NCBI RefSeq assembly: GCF_039697315.1
Contig: NZ_CP155619.1
Location: forward strand, 1,302,001-1,366,000
DNA length: 64,000 nt
Direction: 5' to 3'
From: Pseudomonas abietaniphila
GTDB lineage: Bacteria; Pseudomonadota; Gammaproteobacteria; Pseudomonadales; Pseudomonadaceae
In this document: one piece after another, positions 55,226-63,819 of the stretch
How the letters are laid out: each line of letters opens with the position of its first letter
How positions within the stretch are numbered: position 1 is the first letter of the stretch
Program-made: the position numbers and the translations under genes
Notes under the pieces: model-generated
What the model saw: only the letters and a program-made list of their open reading frames with translations
Told to the model about the DNA's origin: nothing
Database searches by the model: none

Positions 55226-55309
55226 TAGGAGCGCGCTTGCCCGCGAAGCGTCCCCCCAGATAACGCGAGGGCGCCTGCATGAATGCCTTCGCGGGCAAGC
55301 GCGCTCCTA
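55226..55309. repeat. REPIN of the GCGCGCTTGCCCGCG class
   Basis: TAGGAGCGCGCTTGCCCGCG and its complement ending GCGCGCTCCTA, with about 38 bp between. Same class as the element at 40783. Confidence 0.88.
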
Positions 55310-55511
55310 GAAGTTGGGCGGTGATAGCGCGGTAGCAACACGGTCTGGTGGCGGCAGCGGACCCAAGAACGTTTCAGCCGCAAGCAGGACTGCTAAAGAC
55401 CTCGACGTCGCGCCGAAAATCTTATTTAAAATAAATCTTTATTTATCAACCAGTTACATCAGTGACAGCCCACGGAGCACGATTTTTTTGAAAAACCTCA
55501 AAAATTTATCT

Positions 55512-55532
55512 TGCGCACTAAACATTAGCGCA
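55512..55532. promoter_or_regulatory. OhrR-like operator 1 upstream of ohr
   Basis: TGCGC-N11-GCGCA inverted repeat; the 11-bp centre is ACTAAACATTA, which echoes the CACTAA/TTAG palindrome before ohrR. Confidence 0.6.
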
Positions 55533-55550
55533 GTACATTTCATCTCACTT

Positions 55551-55579
55551 GCTTAGCGCACAAACTTTTAGCGCTAAGC
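55551..55579. promoter_or_regulatory. OhrR-like operator 2 upstream of ohr
   Basis: GCTTAGCGC, 11 bp, then the exact complement GCGCTAAGC. The GCGC-N11-GCGC core is the same as in operator 1 and lies 43 bp further on, 41 bp before the ohr ATG. Confidence 0.65.
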
Positions 55580-55619
55580 ACAACCGGCCTAAACCAACAT
55601 CGTTAAGTGAGGAAATATC

Positions 55620-56039
55620 ATGCAAGCTCTCTATACCGCAGTCGCAACCGCAACCGGTGGCCGTGATGGCCGTGCTGTTTCCAGCGACAAGATCCTGGAC
55701 GTGAAACTGGCCACCCCGAAAGAACTGGGCGGCGCCGGTGGTGAAGCCACCAACCCTGAGCAACTGTTCGCAGCCGGCTACTCGGCCTGCTTCATCGGCG
55801 CACTGAAATTCGTTGCCGGTCAAAGCAAACGCAGCATCCCGGCCGACGCCTCGATCACTGCCCACGTCGGCATCGGCCAGATCCCTGGCGGTTTCGGTCT
55901 GGACATCGACCTGAACATCAACCTGCCAGGTCTGGAACAGGCTGACGCTCAAGCGCTGGTTGACGCGGCTCACCAGGTTTGCCCTTACTCCAACGCCACT
56001 CGCGGCAACGTTGACGTACGTCTGCACGTAACCGTCTAA
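55620..56039 (+). CDS. ohr: Organic hydroperoxide resistance protein Ohr
   Basis: A 139-aa OsmC-fold thiol peroxidase that reduces fatty-acid and other organic hydroperoxides with lipoylated partners. Catalytic Cys57 (GYSACFIGAL) and Cys121 (HQVCPYSNATR) are in place, and Arg17 (GGRDGR region) completes the site. AGTGAGGA precedes the ATG. Its regulator and two operator-like palindromes lie upstream. Confidence 0.96.
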   Translation: MQALYTAVATATGGRDGRAVSSDKILDVKLATPKELGGAGGEATNPEQLFAAGYSACFIGALKFVAGQSKRSIPADASITAHVGIGQIPGGFGLDIDLNINLPGLEQADAQALVDAAHQVCPYSNATRGNVDVRLHVTV

Positions 56040-56065
56040 CTCACCCGACCCCGTAGGAGATAAAC

Positions 56066-57085
56066 ATGAACACTTTCGGCAAGATTCTGGCTGGCTCGCT
56101 CCTCGCCCTGTCGGTCGGCAACGCTTTCGCAGCGACCGACACTGGTGTCGAGCACAACACGCAGGCATTCCTCGATGCGCTGAATTCCGGTGGTGGCAAG
56201 CCGATCGAACAGCTTTCGCCCAAGGATGCACGTGCGGTACTCACCGGTGCTCAGGCCGGGGTCAAGCTGACCCTGCCCAAAGCCGATGTCAGCCAGAAGA
56301 CCATTTCGGTCGATGGCCAGAACATCAGCCTGACCATCGTGCGTCCAGCGGGCGTGAAAGGCACCTTGCCCGTGTTCATGTACTTCCACGGCGGCGGCTG
56401 GGTGCTGGGTGACTACCCGACGCACGAGCGCCTGGTGCGGGATCTGGTAGAGGGTTCTGGTGCGGTGGCGGTCTTCGTCAACTACACGCCTTCCCCTGAA
56501 GCGCACTACCCGACCGCGATCAACCAGGCCTATGCGGCGACCAAATGGGTGGCTGAGCACGGCAAAGAAATCAACGTTGATGGCAAGCGTCTTGCCGTCG
56601 CGGGCAACAGTGTCGGTGGCAACATGGCGGCGGTCGTCAGCCTGATGGCCAAAGACAAAGGCACCCCTGCGATCAAGTATCAGGTGCTGCTGTGGCCGGT
56701 GACCGACGCCAACTTCGATACCGGTTCGTATGACCAGTTCGCCGAGGGTCACTTCCTCACCCGCAACATGATGAAGTGGTTCTGGGACAACTACACCACC
56801 GATCCAAAACAACGCGCGGAGATCTATGCCTCACCGCTGCGCGCCACGCTGGATCAGTTGAAAGGCCTGCCGCCTGCACTGGTGCAGACCGCCGGTGCCG
56901 ACGTCCTGCGTGACGAAGGCGAAGCGTACGCTCGCAAGCTGGATCAGGCCGGCGTGCCGGTCACCGCAGTGCGCTACAACGGCATGATTCACGACTACGG
57001 TCTGCTGAACGTGGTCAGCCAGGTGCCGGAAGTGCGGTCTGCGATGTTGCAGGCTTCGCAAGAGCTGAAGGTTCATCTAAAGTAA
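56066..57085 (+). CDS. Secreted HSL-type alpha/beta hydrolase
   Basis: A 339-aa esterase/lipase. It begins with a signal peptide (MNTFGKILAGSLLALSVGNA, cleaved after AFA). The hormone-sensitive-lipase motif FHGGGW forms the oxyanion hole, Ser182 sits in GNSVGG, and the acidic and His residues are expected in ADVLRDEGEAYA and MIHDYGLLN. It lies 26 bp after ohr and may be co-transcribed with it. I do not recall it between ohr and efp in P. aeruginosa. The substrate is unknown. Confidence 0.9.
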   Translation: MNTFGKILAGSLLALSVGNAFAATDTGVEHNTQAFLDALNSGGGKPIEQLSPKDARAVLTGAQAGVKLTLPKADVSQKTISVDGQNISLTIVRPAGVKGTLPVFMYFHGGGWVLGDYPTHERLVRDLVEGSGAVAVFVNYTPSPEAHYPTAINQAYAATKWVAEHGKEINVDGKRLAVAGNSVGGNMAAVVSLMAKDKGTPAIKYQVLLWPVTDANFDTGSYDQFAEGHFLTRNMMKWFWDNYTTDPKQRAEIYASPLRATLDQLKGLPPALVQTAGADVLRDEGEAYARKLDQAGVPVTAVRYNGMIHDYGLLNVVSQVPEVRSAMLQASQELKVHLK

Positions 57086-57178
57086 AAACGATGTCGGCCG
57101 GATGCGGCCGGTATGTTCGAAAACGATTCAGGACCCAGGGACGAACACCATGAATTGGTAATCGAACACACCCCCCAC

Positions 57179-57209
57179 AAAAAAGCCCGACTCAATGGTC
57201 GGGCTTTTT
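57179..57209. terminator. Bidirectional terminator between hydrolase and efp
   Basis: AAAAAAGCCCGAC, loop TCAATG, GTCGGGCTTTTT, placed between the convergent hydrolase and efp genes with A and T runs on both sides. Confidence 0.93.
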
Positions 57210-57235
57210 CGTATCCGGCGTTACGAAAGCAATGC

Positions 57236-57805
57236 TTATTTAGCACGGCCTTTGTAGGAACCGCCTTCACGGGTATCGATCTCGATCTTGTCACCGATTT
57301 CGATGAAGTCAGCCACTTGCAGCTCGGTACCGTTGCTCAGCTTGGCAGGCTTCATGACCTTGCCCGACGTGTCGCCACGAGCCGAACCTTCGGTGTAGTC
57401 AACGACGCGAACGATGGTGGTCGGCAGTTCTACGGAAACCAGACGGCCTTCGAAGAATACGGCTTCGCAGACGTCGGTCATGCCTTCTTCGATGAAAGGC
57501 AGAACGCTTTCGATGTCTTCGGCGTTCAGTTCGTACATGGTGTAGTCAGTGGTGTCCATGAACGTGTAGGAATCACCGCTGATGAAAGACAGGGTGGCTT
57601 CTTTACGGTCCAGGATCACGTCGTCCAGCTTGTCGTCGGCGCTATAGACGGTTTCAGTCTTGTAGCCGGTCAGCAGGTTCTTCAGCTTGGTCTTCATGAT
57701 CGCGCTGTTACGGCCCGACTTGGTGAATTCAGCTTTCTGAACCAGCCAAGGATCGTTGTCGATACGGATCACGGTGCCGGGTTTAAGCTCTTTACCAGTT
57801 TTCAT
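57236..57805 (-). CDS. efp: Elongation factor P
   Basis: A 189-aa three-domain factor that rescues ribosomes stalled at polyproline. The loop that reaches the peptidyl transferase centre carries Arg32 (KSGRNSA), the residue rhamnosylated by EarP, rather than the Lys modified in E. coli. The partner earP gene is directly upstream on the same strand. The gene ends close to a bidirectional terminator. Confidence 0.97.
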   Translation of the reverse strand: MKTGKELKPGTVIRIDNDPWLVQKAEFTKSGRNSAIMKTKLKNLLTGYKTETVYSADDKLDDVILDRKEATLSFISGDSYTFMDTTDYTMYELNAEDIESVLPFIEEGMTDVCEAVFFEGRLVSVELPTTIVRVVDYTEGSARGDTSGKVMKPAKLSNGTELQVADFIEIGDKIEIDTREGGSYKGRAK

Positions 57806-57838
57806 TACGAGTATCCGAATTTGGATTGAAGTTCTTTC

Positions 57839-57877
57839 TAAGCCCTGTACGAAAAGCCACTTTTCGTACAGGGCTTA
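57839..57877 (-). other. 17-bp perfect stem-loop in front of efp
   Basis: TAAGCCCTGTACGAAAA and its exact complement around a 5-base loop, in the 87-bp gap between the earP stop and the efp start (34 bp from the ATG). It is not followed by a T run and so is not a classic terminator. It may be a leader structure, a processing site or a palindromic protein-binding site. Confidence 0.75.
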
Positions 57878-57892
57878 ATACAAGGCCGCGTA

Positions 57893-59041
57893 TCATATCC
57901 AATTTCGGTAAAACGTTACCAGCGCAGTCGTCAGATCGTCTTGCAAGGCCTGTTCCAGACACCACCGCTCAGCGTGCGCGACCAGCTCGCCACGGTGCTT
58001 TTCCAGGGTATTCCAGCTTTGCGTCATGGTCTGACCCGCGTTCCAGTGACGCCAGACCTCGGTCAGCGCCTGCCCTGCCTCTGTGGATAACCCTGCCAGA
58101 TACAGCTCGAGGAACGCGTCCAGCTTCGCCCAGTGGGCATCGTCGTCCTGCTCGTAGATGTGCCAGATCAGCGGGCGACCTGCCCATTGCGCGCGAACAA
58201 ACGAATCTTCGCCACGCACGACATTGAACTCGCAACACCACAGCAGCCGGTCGTAATCTTCCTGGCGCACGAACGGCAACACTTGAATCGTAAGGGCGTT
58301 GCGCTGATTCAAATCACCCGCTTTCAAGGCATCAACGCCCAGCCAGCGCTCCAAGTCTCCCAAGATCCGCCCTTCCGGCACCAGCAAATGGGTTTTGCGA
58401 TCATCGAACGCCAGACAGTCGAGCCACGAACCCAATCCTGCGTGTTCGTAGGCGAACAGCGAAATCAGCCGGGTCGGACCCTGTCCAGCGTCTGCCTGTG
58501 GATAAATGCCCAGGCTGGCTAAAAACGCCTGCTTCGCGGCAGGGTCCTGTTCGAAGGCGTGCCGGCGTTCGATCAGCCCGGCTTCGCGCAGCAAACCCCC
58601 GGTGCTGGTCCGGAAACCCGGAAAGAAAAAGAATTTCTGGATGCCGCTGGACTGCAACGACGGCAAACCATGGCAGCCGGTGACCCATTCTTCGGCGCTC
58701 AGGTATTCAAGGTTCAGCCACAGCGGGCGCGGATTGCGGGCCTTCATGGCGTCGATGTAAGCGGCAGGTAGATGGCAGGCAAAGGCCTCAATGACCACGT
58801 CGGCAGGCTCGGCCGGTTGCCAGTCCTTCGCCCAGAAGCAGACGTTGACGCCGTCATGCCACTGCTGCAATGCCTGCGCGTCGGCACCGGGACAGAGGCG
58901 CGCAAACGCCGACAGGTCGTCGACCCACAGGCGCACGTCCATCCCGTGCTCGGCGACCAGTTGCCGGGCCAGACGAAACGTCACGCCGACATCGCCGAAG
59001 TTATCCACAACGGTGCAGAAAATATCCCAAGAGGCTTTCAT
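57893..59041 (-). CDS. earP: EF-P arginine rhamnosyltransferase EarP
   Basis: A 382-aa GT-B glycosyltransferase that attaches rhamnose from dTDP-rhamnose to Arg32 of EF-P. The N-terminal WDIFCTVVDNFGDVGVTFRL includes Asp13 and Asp17, both important for catalysis in the family. RGEDSFVRAQWAGRPLIWHIY near the C-terminus carries the nucleotide-binding residues. Linkage to efp is conserved in Pseudomonas. Confidence 0.95.
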   Translation of the reverse strand: MKASWDIFCTVVDNFGDVGVTFRLARQLVAEHGMDVRLWVDDLSAFARLCPGADAQALQQWHDGVNVCFWAKDWQPAEPADVVIEAFACHLPAAYIDAMKARNPRPLWLNLEYLSAEEWVTGCHGLPSLQSSGIQKFFFFPGFRTSTGGLLREAGLIERRHAFEQDPAAKQAFLASLGIYPQADAGQGPTRLISLFAYEHAGLGSWLDCLAFDDRKTHLLVPEGRILGDLERWLGVDALKAGDLNQRNALTIQVLPFVRQEDYDRLLWCCEFNVVRGEDSFVRAQWAGRPLIWHIYEQDDDAHWAKLDAFLELYLAGLSTEAGQALTEVWRHWNAGQTMTQSWNTLEKHRGELVAHAERWCLEQALQDDLTTALVTFYRNWI

Positions 59042-59154
59042 CCGGGCTCCCTGAGGATGTTCAAAAAAGCGGATTGTCCTTCATAACAGCGCAGAATCAC
59101 CAGCCCCGGTCGTGCGACAATCGGCGCCAACGTCATACAAGTAGGGAGTCTGCT

Positions 59155-59550
59155 ATGTACGTCAACCATCGCCAATTGTCCGTTACGCTCCAACCGCTGA
59201 AGCTGATTCTGTCCATTGCCGCCGGCATCTGGCTGGGTTTCCTGGCCGTGGCACTCACGGGCTGGCTGATCTACAAAGCGCTGCCCGCCGAACAGACCCA
59301 GGCCCTGAGCAATGCGGCCACGCAATTGACCAGCCCGCCCGCCGCCAAAGCCAAGCCTGAAAGCGACAACCCGATGTTTGACCAGTACCGGCAGATTTTG
59401 CGCGACAGCGAGGCCCGTCAGACGCAGGAGGCCGAGCAGGCTGAACGCCAGCGCAACTTCAATGGCCCCAAATGCCAGTTCTGGATGCAGCAGAATCAGA
59501 CCGCACCCAGCGAGAAGAGCCGCGCCGCGATCTACCAGTTCTGCGGTTGA
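59155..59550 (+). CDS. Hypothetical membrane-anchored protein
   Basis: A 131-aa protein with one helix (ILSIAAGIWLGFLAVALTGWLIY, about 17-39) and a charged C-terminal part. GGGAG precedes the ATG at 59155. It ends with two Cys (GPKCQFWM and YQFCG) that could form a disulfide if the tail is periplasmic. The function is unknown. Confidence 0.75.
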   Translation: MYVNHRQLSVTLQPLKLILSIAAGIWLGFLAVALTGWLIYKALPAEQTQALSNAATQLTSPPAAKAKPESDNPMFDQYRQILRDSEARQTQEAEQAERQRNFNGPKCQFWMQQNQTAPSEKSRAAIYQFCG

Positions 59551-59576
59551 TTCCTTACACGAGACAAGCAGCACTC

Positions 59577-60059
59577 ATGAACAAGCAACAGGTCCTGCAA
59601 CGGATCATTGAAAAACTCGAGGTCGATCTGGACATCGCCATTCGTGCCGCGCAAACCGCGTACGAAACCGCGACCCATGAAGAGAACATCGCCGAAAACA
59701 AGTACGACACGCTGGGCCTGGAGGCCTCGTACCTGGCGGCCGGACAGGCGCGTCGCGTGGAGGAGATTCGCCAGTCGCTGACGCTGTACCAGAACCTCGT
59801 GCTCAGGCCTTTCGACGACAGACGTGGCATTCAATCGGGCGACCTCATCGTTCTGGAATCCGTGAGCGGCGTCACGCAGCACCTGTTCCTGGGGCCGGAT
59901 GCGGCAGGCTTGAAAATCAGCGTCGATGACACGCTGATCACCGTCATCACCGCCAAAGCACCACTGGGCCAGAACCTCCTGGGCAAGTTCGATGGCGATG
60001 AGGTGGAGATCAGCGTGAATGGCAGCCGGCAATCGTTCGAGATCACGCACGTCGTGTGA
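59577..60059 (+). CDS. Gre-like transcription elongation factor
   Basis: A 160-aa protein. The N-terminal half is a coiled coil (IIEKLEVDLDIAIRAAQTAYETATHEEN) and the C-terminal part is the FKBP-like GreA/GreB domain (SGDLIVLE, VITAKAPLGQNLLGKFDGDEVEI). The acidic tip of GreA/B is not clearly kept, so it may bind RNA polymerase without stimulating cleavage. The ATG at 59577 is used. Confidence 0.82.
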   Translation: MNKQQVLQRIIEKLEVDLDIAIRAAQTAYETATHEENIAENKYDTLGLEASYLAAGQARRVEEIRQSLTLYQNLVLRPFDDRRGIQSGDLIVLESVSGVTQHLFLGPDAAGLKISVDDTLITVITAKAPLGQNLLGKFDGDEVEISVNGSRQSFEITHVV

Positions 60060-60181
60060 TCCATTGATCATTTGCAGGGTTGAAGGGTCTGACTTTTTGT
60101 GGGTAAGGTGCGCAGTCGCACGACAAACGGTGAACCCGGAAGATGGAGCCGGGCACACGGATTTAACCAAGGAGATTTTTC

Positions 60182-60388
60182 ATGACGAACGTCATCACTT
60201 TCCCTGACGCCCATGAACGTGATCGCCTCAAGTCCAGTGACCACCAAGGGTTGAGATACCTGAACAAGAAAGAGCGACAACTGATCGACCGCCTGCGCAT
60301 GACCAGCCATGCAGGCCGCCAATACGTGTACGACTACGCCAACATCATGTCGCGGTCCAAGCCGTTGCACCCCGATCCCGTGGATTGA
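60182..60388 (+). CDS. Small conserved-looking protein, 68 aa
   Basis: A strong ribosome site (AAGGAG) lies ahead of the ATG. The product (MTNVITFPDAHERDRLK...) has basic helices (LNKKERQLIDRLR) but no motif I can name. Its compact, charged sequence suggests a real gene. Confidence 0.7.
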   Translation: MTNVITFPDAHERDRLKSSDHQGLRYLNKKERQLIDRLRMTSHAGRQYVYDYANIMSRSKPLHPDPVD

Positions 60389-60409
60389 CGTTCAGGTCGT
60401 TACCGAACC

Positions 60410-60437
60410 TGTGGGAGCGAGTTTGCTCGCCAGACGC
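60410..60437. repeat. Half REP sequence
   Basis: TGTGGGAGCGAGTTTGCTCG, a single REP head between the 68-aa gene and the DUF1003 gene. Confidence 0.7.
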
Positions 60438-60571
60438 CAGCGCAGCGAACGCCGGTGCGGTGTAAATGATGACATTTGCCAGCGCGCGCTCTACGGCCGT
60501 CACACGCGGCGCCAAAGTCGGGTGATCCGGGCCTATAGTGGGCAGATGTTTTTTGCCTTCAGGAAACTGTC

Positions 60572-61129
60572 ATGCCCGTTGCCACGCCCGACCCCGTCAC
60601 CACAGACGTACCTTCCGCCGCCCCGGCGAAAGTCGATCACCTGCGCTTTCACAAAGCTCACGCGCACCTGACGCCCACATTTGGTAACGACGCCTTTGCA
60701 CTGAAGGCAGAAGCGTTTGCGCGTTTCTTCGGGACGCCAGCGTTCCTCGGCGCACAGACACTGATCGTGCTGCTGTGGGTGGGCGCCAACATGAGCGGCC
60801 TGGTGACGTTCGACCTGTACCCTTTCATCCTGCTCAACCTGGCCTTCAGCCTTCAGTCGGCCTATGCCGCGCCGCTGATCCTGCTCGCGCAGACCCGCCA
60901 GTCGGCGCGTGATAAAGCCAATGCCGATGCCGACGCGCAGCACCGGGAAGCCCTGGCCGTGGCCAACGAAGAACGCATGGCCCGCGCGGCGGAGCACACC
61001 GCGCAGATGCTTGAATTGCTGGAGCAGAACACCCGCCTGACCGAAATGACCAAAGTGCTGACCGAACGGGTCGAAGCGCTGACCGCCGATATGCACAAGC
61101 ATTTTGTGAAGAAGGACGGGCACGCTTGA
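60572..61129 (+). CDS. DUF1003 membrane protein
   Basis: A 185-aa protein of the DUF1003 family: two helices in the middle (FLGAQTLIVLLWVGANM and PFILLNLAFSLQSAYAAPLILLA) and a long charged coiled-coil C-terminus with QTRQSARDKANADADAQ. The function is unknown. AGGAAAC precedes the ATG. It abuts the convergent YciI-type gene. Confidence 0.88.
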   Translation: MPVATPDPVTTDVPSAAPAKVDHLRFHKAHAHLTPTFGNDAFALKAEAFARFFGTPAFLGAQTLIVLLWVGANMSGLVTFDLYPFILLNLAFSLQSAYAAPLILLAQTRQSARDKANADADAQHREALAVANEERMARAAEHTAQMLELLEQNTRLTEMTKVLTERVEALTADMHKHFVKKDGHA

Positions 61130-61543
61130 TCAGGGCTTGGCTTCGTGCATCTCCTTGAAGCCCGCCGCGGCCTGCTGCACTTCCGGCGCGAAATCCTCGA
61201 AGCCCATGACCTTGCGCACTTCCACGGTCTCGTTGTCCCCGGCCGGGCAGCGTTTGGCCCATTCAATCGCCTCATCGAGCGAGCCCAGTTCGAGCATCCA
61301 GTAACCGCCAACGACTTCGCTGACACCGGGAAACGGCGCCTGGATCACTTTCGCCTGCCCCTCGCTGAACGTCACCCTCGCCCCCACGCTCGGCGGGTGC
61401 AAGCCATCGAGCGAGAGCAACACGCCCGCCTGTTGAAGCGCTTCGTTGTACTTCATCATTCGTTCGACCGCTGCGGCGTCCGGTTGAGTGCCGGGGGCGG
61501 CGGTTTCATATCCCTTGGGGATCATCAACATCATGAATCGCAT
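61130..61543 (-). CDS. YciI/DGPF family protein
   Basis: A 137-aa protein of the YciI-related group: MRFMMLMIPKGYE at the start, LHPPSVGARVTFSEG, and GYWMLELGSLDEAIEWA. These ferredoxin-like-fold proteins are often encoded near sigma factors; the activity is unknown. The ATG at 61543 with GAAGGAAG upstream is used. Confidence 0.86.
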   Translation of the reverse strand: MRFMMLMIPKGYETAAPGTQPDAAAVERMMKYNEALQQAGVLLSLDGLHPPSVGARVTFSEGQAKVIQAPFPGVSEVVGGYWMLELGSLDEAIEWAKRCPAGDNETVEVRKVMGFEDFAPEVQQAAAGFKEMHEAKP

Positions 61544-61820
61544 GGCAGGCTTCCTTCTGTAGACGGCTTCTGACAAGGCTCCTGGACACCATAGTCCAGG
61601 GTTTCGAACAGTAGTCGAACGGCGCCAGGCCAAATCGACAGCCCTTATCCCTCCTTATTCAGAAAATCCGTGGGCAGCCCAGTCGGCTAACGTTGAACAG
61701 CGGATTGAGCGCTTTGGCCACTGCTGGACATTTATGATATTGCGGTTGTCATGGAACAGCGGGATTATGACCGTAATTTTTCCCCACTGAACAACTCGAT
61801 GCTTCCCCGGAGCGAACGCC

Positions 61821-62360
61821 ATGCAGACCACCCCTCGTGAAGAAACCCTGGCCCTTTGGCTCGCTCAGGAGCAAGACATGCGCGCCCGGCTGGGCAAGGC
61901 CGGCAGCATGAGCCTGATGGACGTGGCGCAGCTCACGCCGCAGGAATTTTTCGACGGGATCGGCAATGGCCAATATCCGCATCCGCCGATCGGCGAGCTG
62001 ATGGATTTCGTGCCCATCGAGTGGACGCCCGGTCGGTTCGTCTTTCAAGGCACACCCGGTCCACAGCACTACAACCCGCTCGGCAGCGTTCACGGCGGCT
62101 ATGCCGCCACCCTCCTCGACTCGTGCATGGGTTGCTCGATCCACACCCGGCTGAACAAAGGCCAGGGCTACACCACCCTCGACCTGCGCATCAGCTACAT
62201 CCGGGCGCTGACCAACAAGACGGGTCCGATACGCGCCGAAGGCACGGTGGTGCACCTGGGCCGTTCCACCGCGCTGGCTGAAGGCAGGATCTATGACGCC
62301 GAAGGCCGTCTGTACGCGACCGGCACCACCACCTGCATGATCCTCGACATGAACCGCTGA
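61821..62360 (+). CDS. PaaI family acyl-CoA thioesterase
   Basis: A 179-aa hotdog-fold thioesterase. The catalytic region GSVHGGYAATLLDSCMG (about 90-106) and TTLDLRISYIRALT are diagnostic. It likely hydrolyses an acyl- or aryl-CoA. It lies 37 bp before a thiolase gene in the same direction, so the pair may act in one CoA-linked pathway. Confidence 0.88.
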   Translation: MQTTPREETLALWLAQEQDMRARLGKAGSMSLMDVAQLTPQEFFDGIGNGQYPHPPIGELMDFVPIEWTPGRFVFQGTPGPQHYNPLGSVHGGYAATLLDSCMGCSIHTRLNKGQGYTTLDLRISYIRALTNKTGPIRAEGTVVHLGRSTALAEGRIYDAEGRLYATGTTTCMILDMNR

Positions 62361-62397
62361 TCGTAACCGACTGCCCACGACCACCTGGAGAATCGCC

Positions 62398-63540
62398 ATG
62401 CAACCCGCCACTGCCTCGATCGTCATTGCCGGCTATGCCCGGTCGCCGTTTCACTTCGCCAAAAAAGGCGGCCTGATCAACCTGCGTCCCGACGACCTCG
62501 CTGCGCAAGTGCTCAAAGGCCTGGTCGACAAGCTGGACCTTGACCCCGCCGCGCTTGAGGACGTCATCATGGGCTGCGCCTATCCCGAAGCCGAACAGGG
62601 CATGAACATCGCCCGCATCGCCAGCTTCCGCGCAGGCTTTCCCGAGACGCTGGGTGGCGCGACCATCAACCGCTTCTGCGGCTCTTCGATGAGTTCGGTG
62701 CATTACGCAGCCGGGCAAATCATGCTCGGCGCGGGGGATGCGTTTCTCTGTGCGGGCGTCGAATCCATGACCCGCGTGCCCATGGGCGGCTTCAACATTT
62801 CACCCAATCCAACCCTGATGCAGGACATGCCGCAGGTGTACATGCCCATGGGTCTGACCGCCGAAGAAGTCGCCAAGCGCTTCGACATCAGCCGCAGCGA
62901 ACAGGAAGCCATGGCCGTTGACTCCCACGCCAAAGCAGCCAATGCCCGTGAGCGAAGCTTCTTCGTCGATGAAATCGTACCGGTGACGACACCCGACGGC
63001 GTGGTCGGCGAAGACGGCTGCATCCGACCCGGCACCAGCCTGGAAGGTCTTGCGGGGCTGAAGCCTGCCTTCGGCGGCACGGTCACGGCGGGCACGGCTT
63101 CACCCTTGACCGACGGCAGTGCGGCGGTGCTCGTCTGCACCGAGGACTTCGCGCGCACGCATGGCCTGGAGATTCTGGCGCGCATCAAAGGCGTCGCGGT
63201 GGCTGGTTGCCCACCTGAAATCATGGGCATGGGCCCGGTTTACGCCACTCGCAAACTGCTGCAGCGCGCCGGTTTGAGCATTGCCGACATCGATCTGGTG
63301 GAGATCAACGAAGCCTTCGCCAGCCAGTCCATTGCGTGTGTGCGGGAGCTGGGTCTGGACATGGCGAAGGTCAATCTGGACGGTGGCGCGATGGCGATGG
63401 GTCACCCGCTGGGCGCGACAGGCGCACGGATCACGGGCAAGGCGGCGTCGTTGCTCAAGCGCCAGGGTGGCCGTTATGCGGTGGCGACCCAGTGCATCGC
63501 GGGTGGTCAGGGCATTGCGACGTTGCTTGAGGCGGTTTGA
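62398..63540 (+). CDS. Thiolase (acetyl-CoA C-acyltransferase type)
   Basis: A 380-aa thiolase. Nucleophile Cys94 ([10 protein letters not shown]), His336 ([10 protein letters not shown]) and the second Cys366 (TQCIAGGQG) form the full active site; NEAFASQ is also present. It may be degradative (beta-ketoacyl-CoA thiolase) or serve a specific pathway; no FadB-type partner is adjacent. It follows the thioesterase gene. Confidence 0.93.
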   Translation: MQPATASIVIAGYARSPFHFAKKGGLINLRPDDLAAQVLKGLVDKLDLDPAALEDVIMGCAYPEAEQGMNIARIASFRAGFPETLGGATINRFCGSSMSSVHYAAGQIMLGAGDAFLCAGVESMTRVPMGGFNISPNPTLMQDMPQVYMPMGLTAEEVAKRFDISRSEQEAMAVDSHAKAANARERSFFVDEIVPVTTPDGVVGEDGCIRPGTSLEGLAGLKPAFGGTVTAGTASPLTDGSAAVLVCTEDFARTHGLEILARIKGVAVAGCPPEIMGMGPVYATRKLLQRAGLSIADIDLVEINEAFASQSIACVRELGLDMAKVNLDGGAMAMGHPLGATGARITGKAASLLKRQGGRYAVATQCIAGGQGIATLLEAV

Positions 63541-63580
63541 TGTTTTCCGTCAGGTCGATTGTCTGCGCCTGATAACTCTT

Positions 63581-63645
63581 TCGCGGGCAAGCGCGCTCCT
63601 ACAGCTGATCGCATTCTCCGGTGGGAGTGAGCTTGCTCGCGATGA
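63581..63645. repeat. Two REP heads of different classes
   Basis: A GCGGGCAAGCGCGCTCCTAC head at about 63583 is followed by GTGGGAGTGAGCTTGCTCGC at 63621. They belong to different classes and point in opposite senses, as in a mixed pair. Confidence 0.65.
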
Positions 63646-63819
63646 CGGCGGAACATCCCCCGCTTAACCCGACTGAACGAACCCGACTGATAGCTGCCCC
63701 AATCTCCACTGCATTCATGATTCCCGGTCAAAACTCCCTTTCCGATCCCCCGGTTTTTCCGCAGGGATCGAATCGGGATACTGGGCTTCAGATTTCTACC
63801 CTTCGCAATGGAGAACCCC

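Larger units (their letters stand above)
55149..55619. other. ohrR-ohr intergenic region
   Basis: 471 bp: a terminator, a REPIN, an A+T-rich stretch with probable promoter elements (about 55420-55500) and two operators. No gene is seen. Confidence 0.8.
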
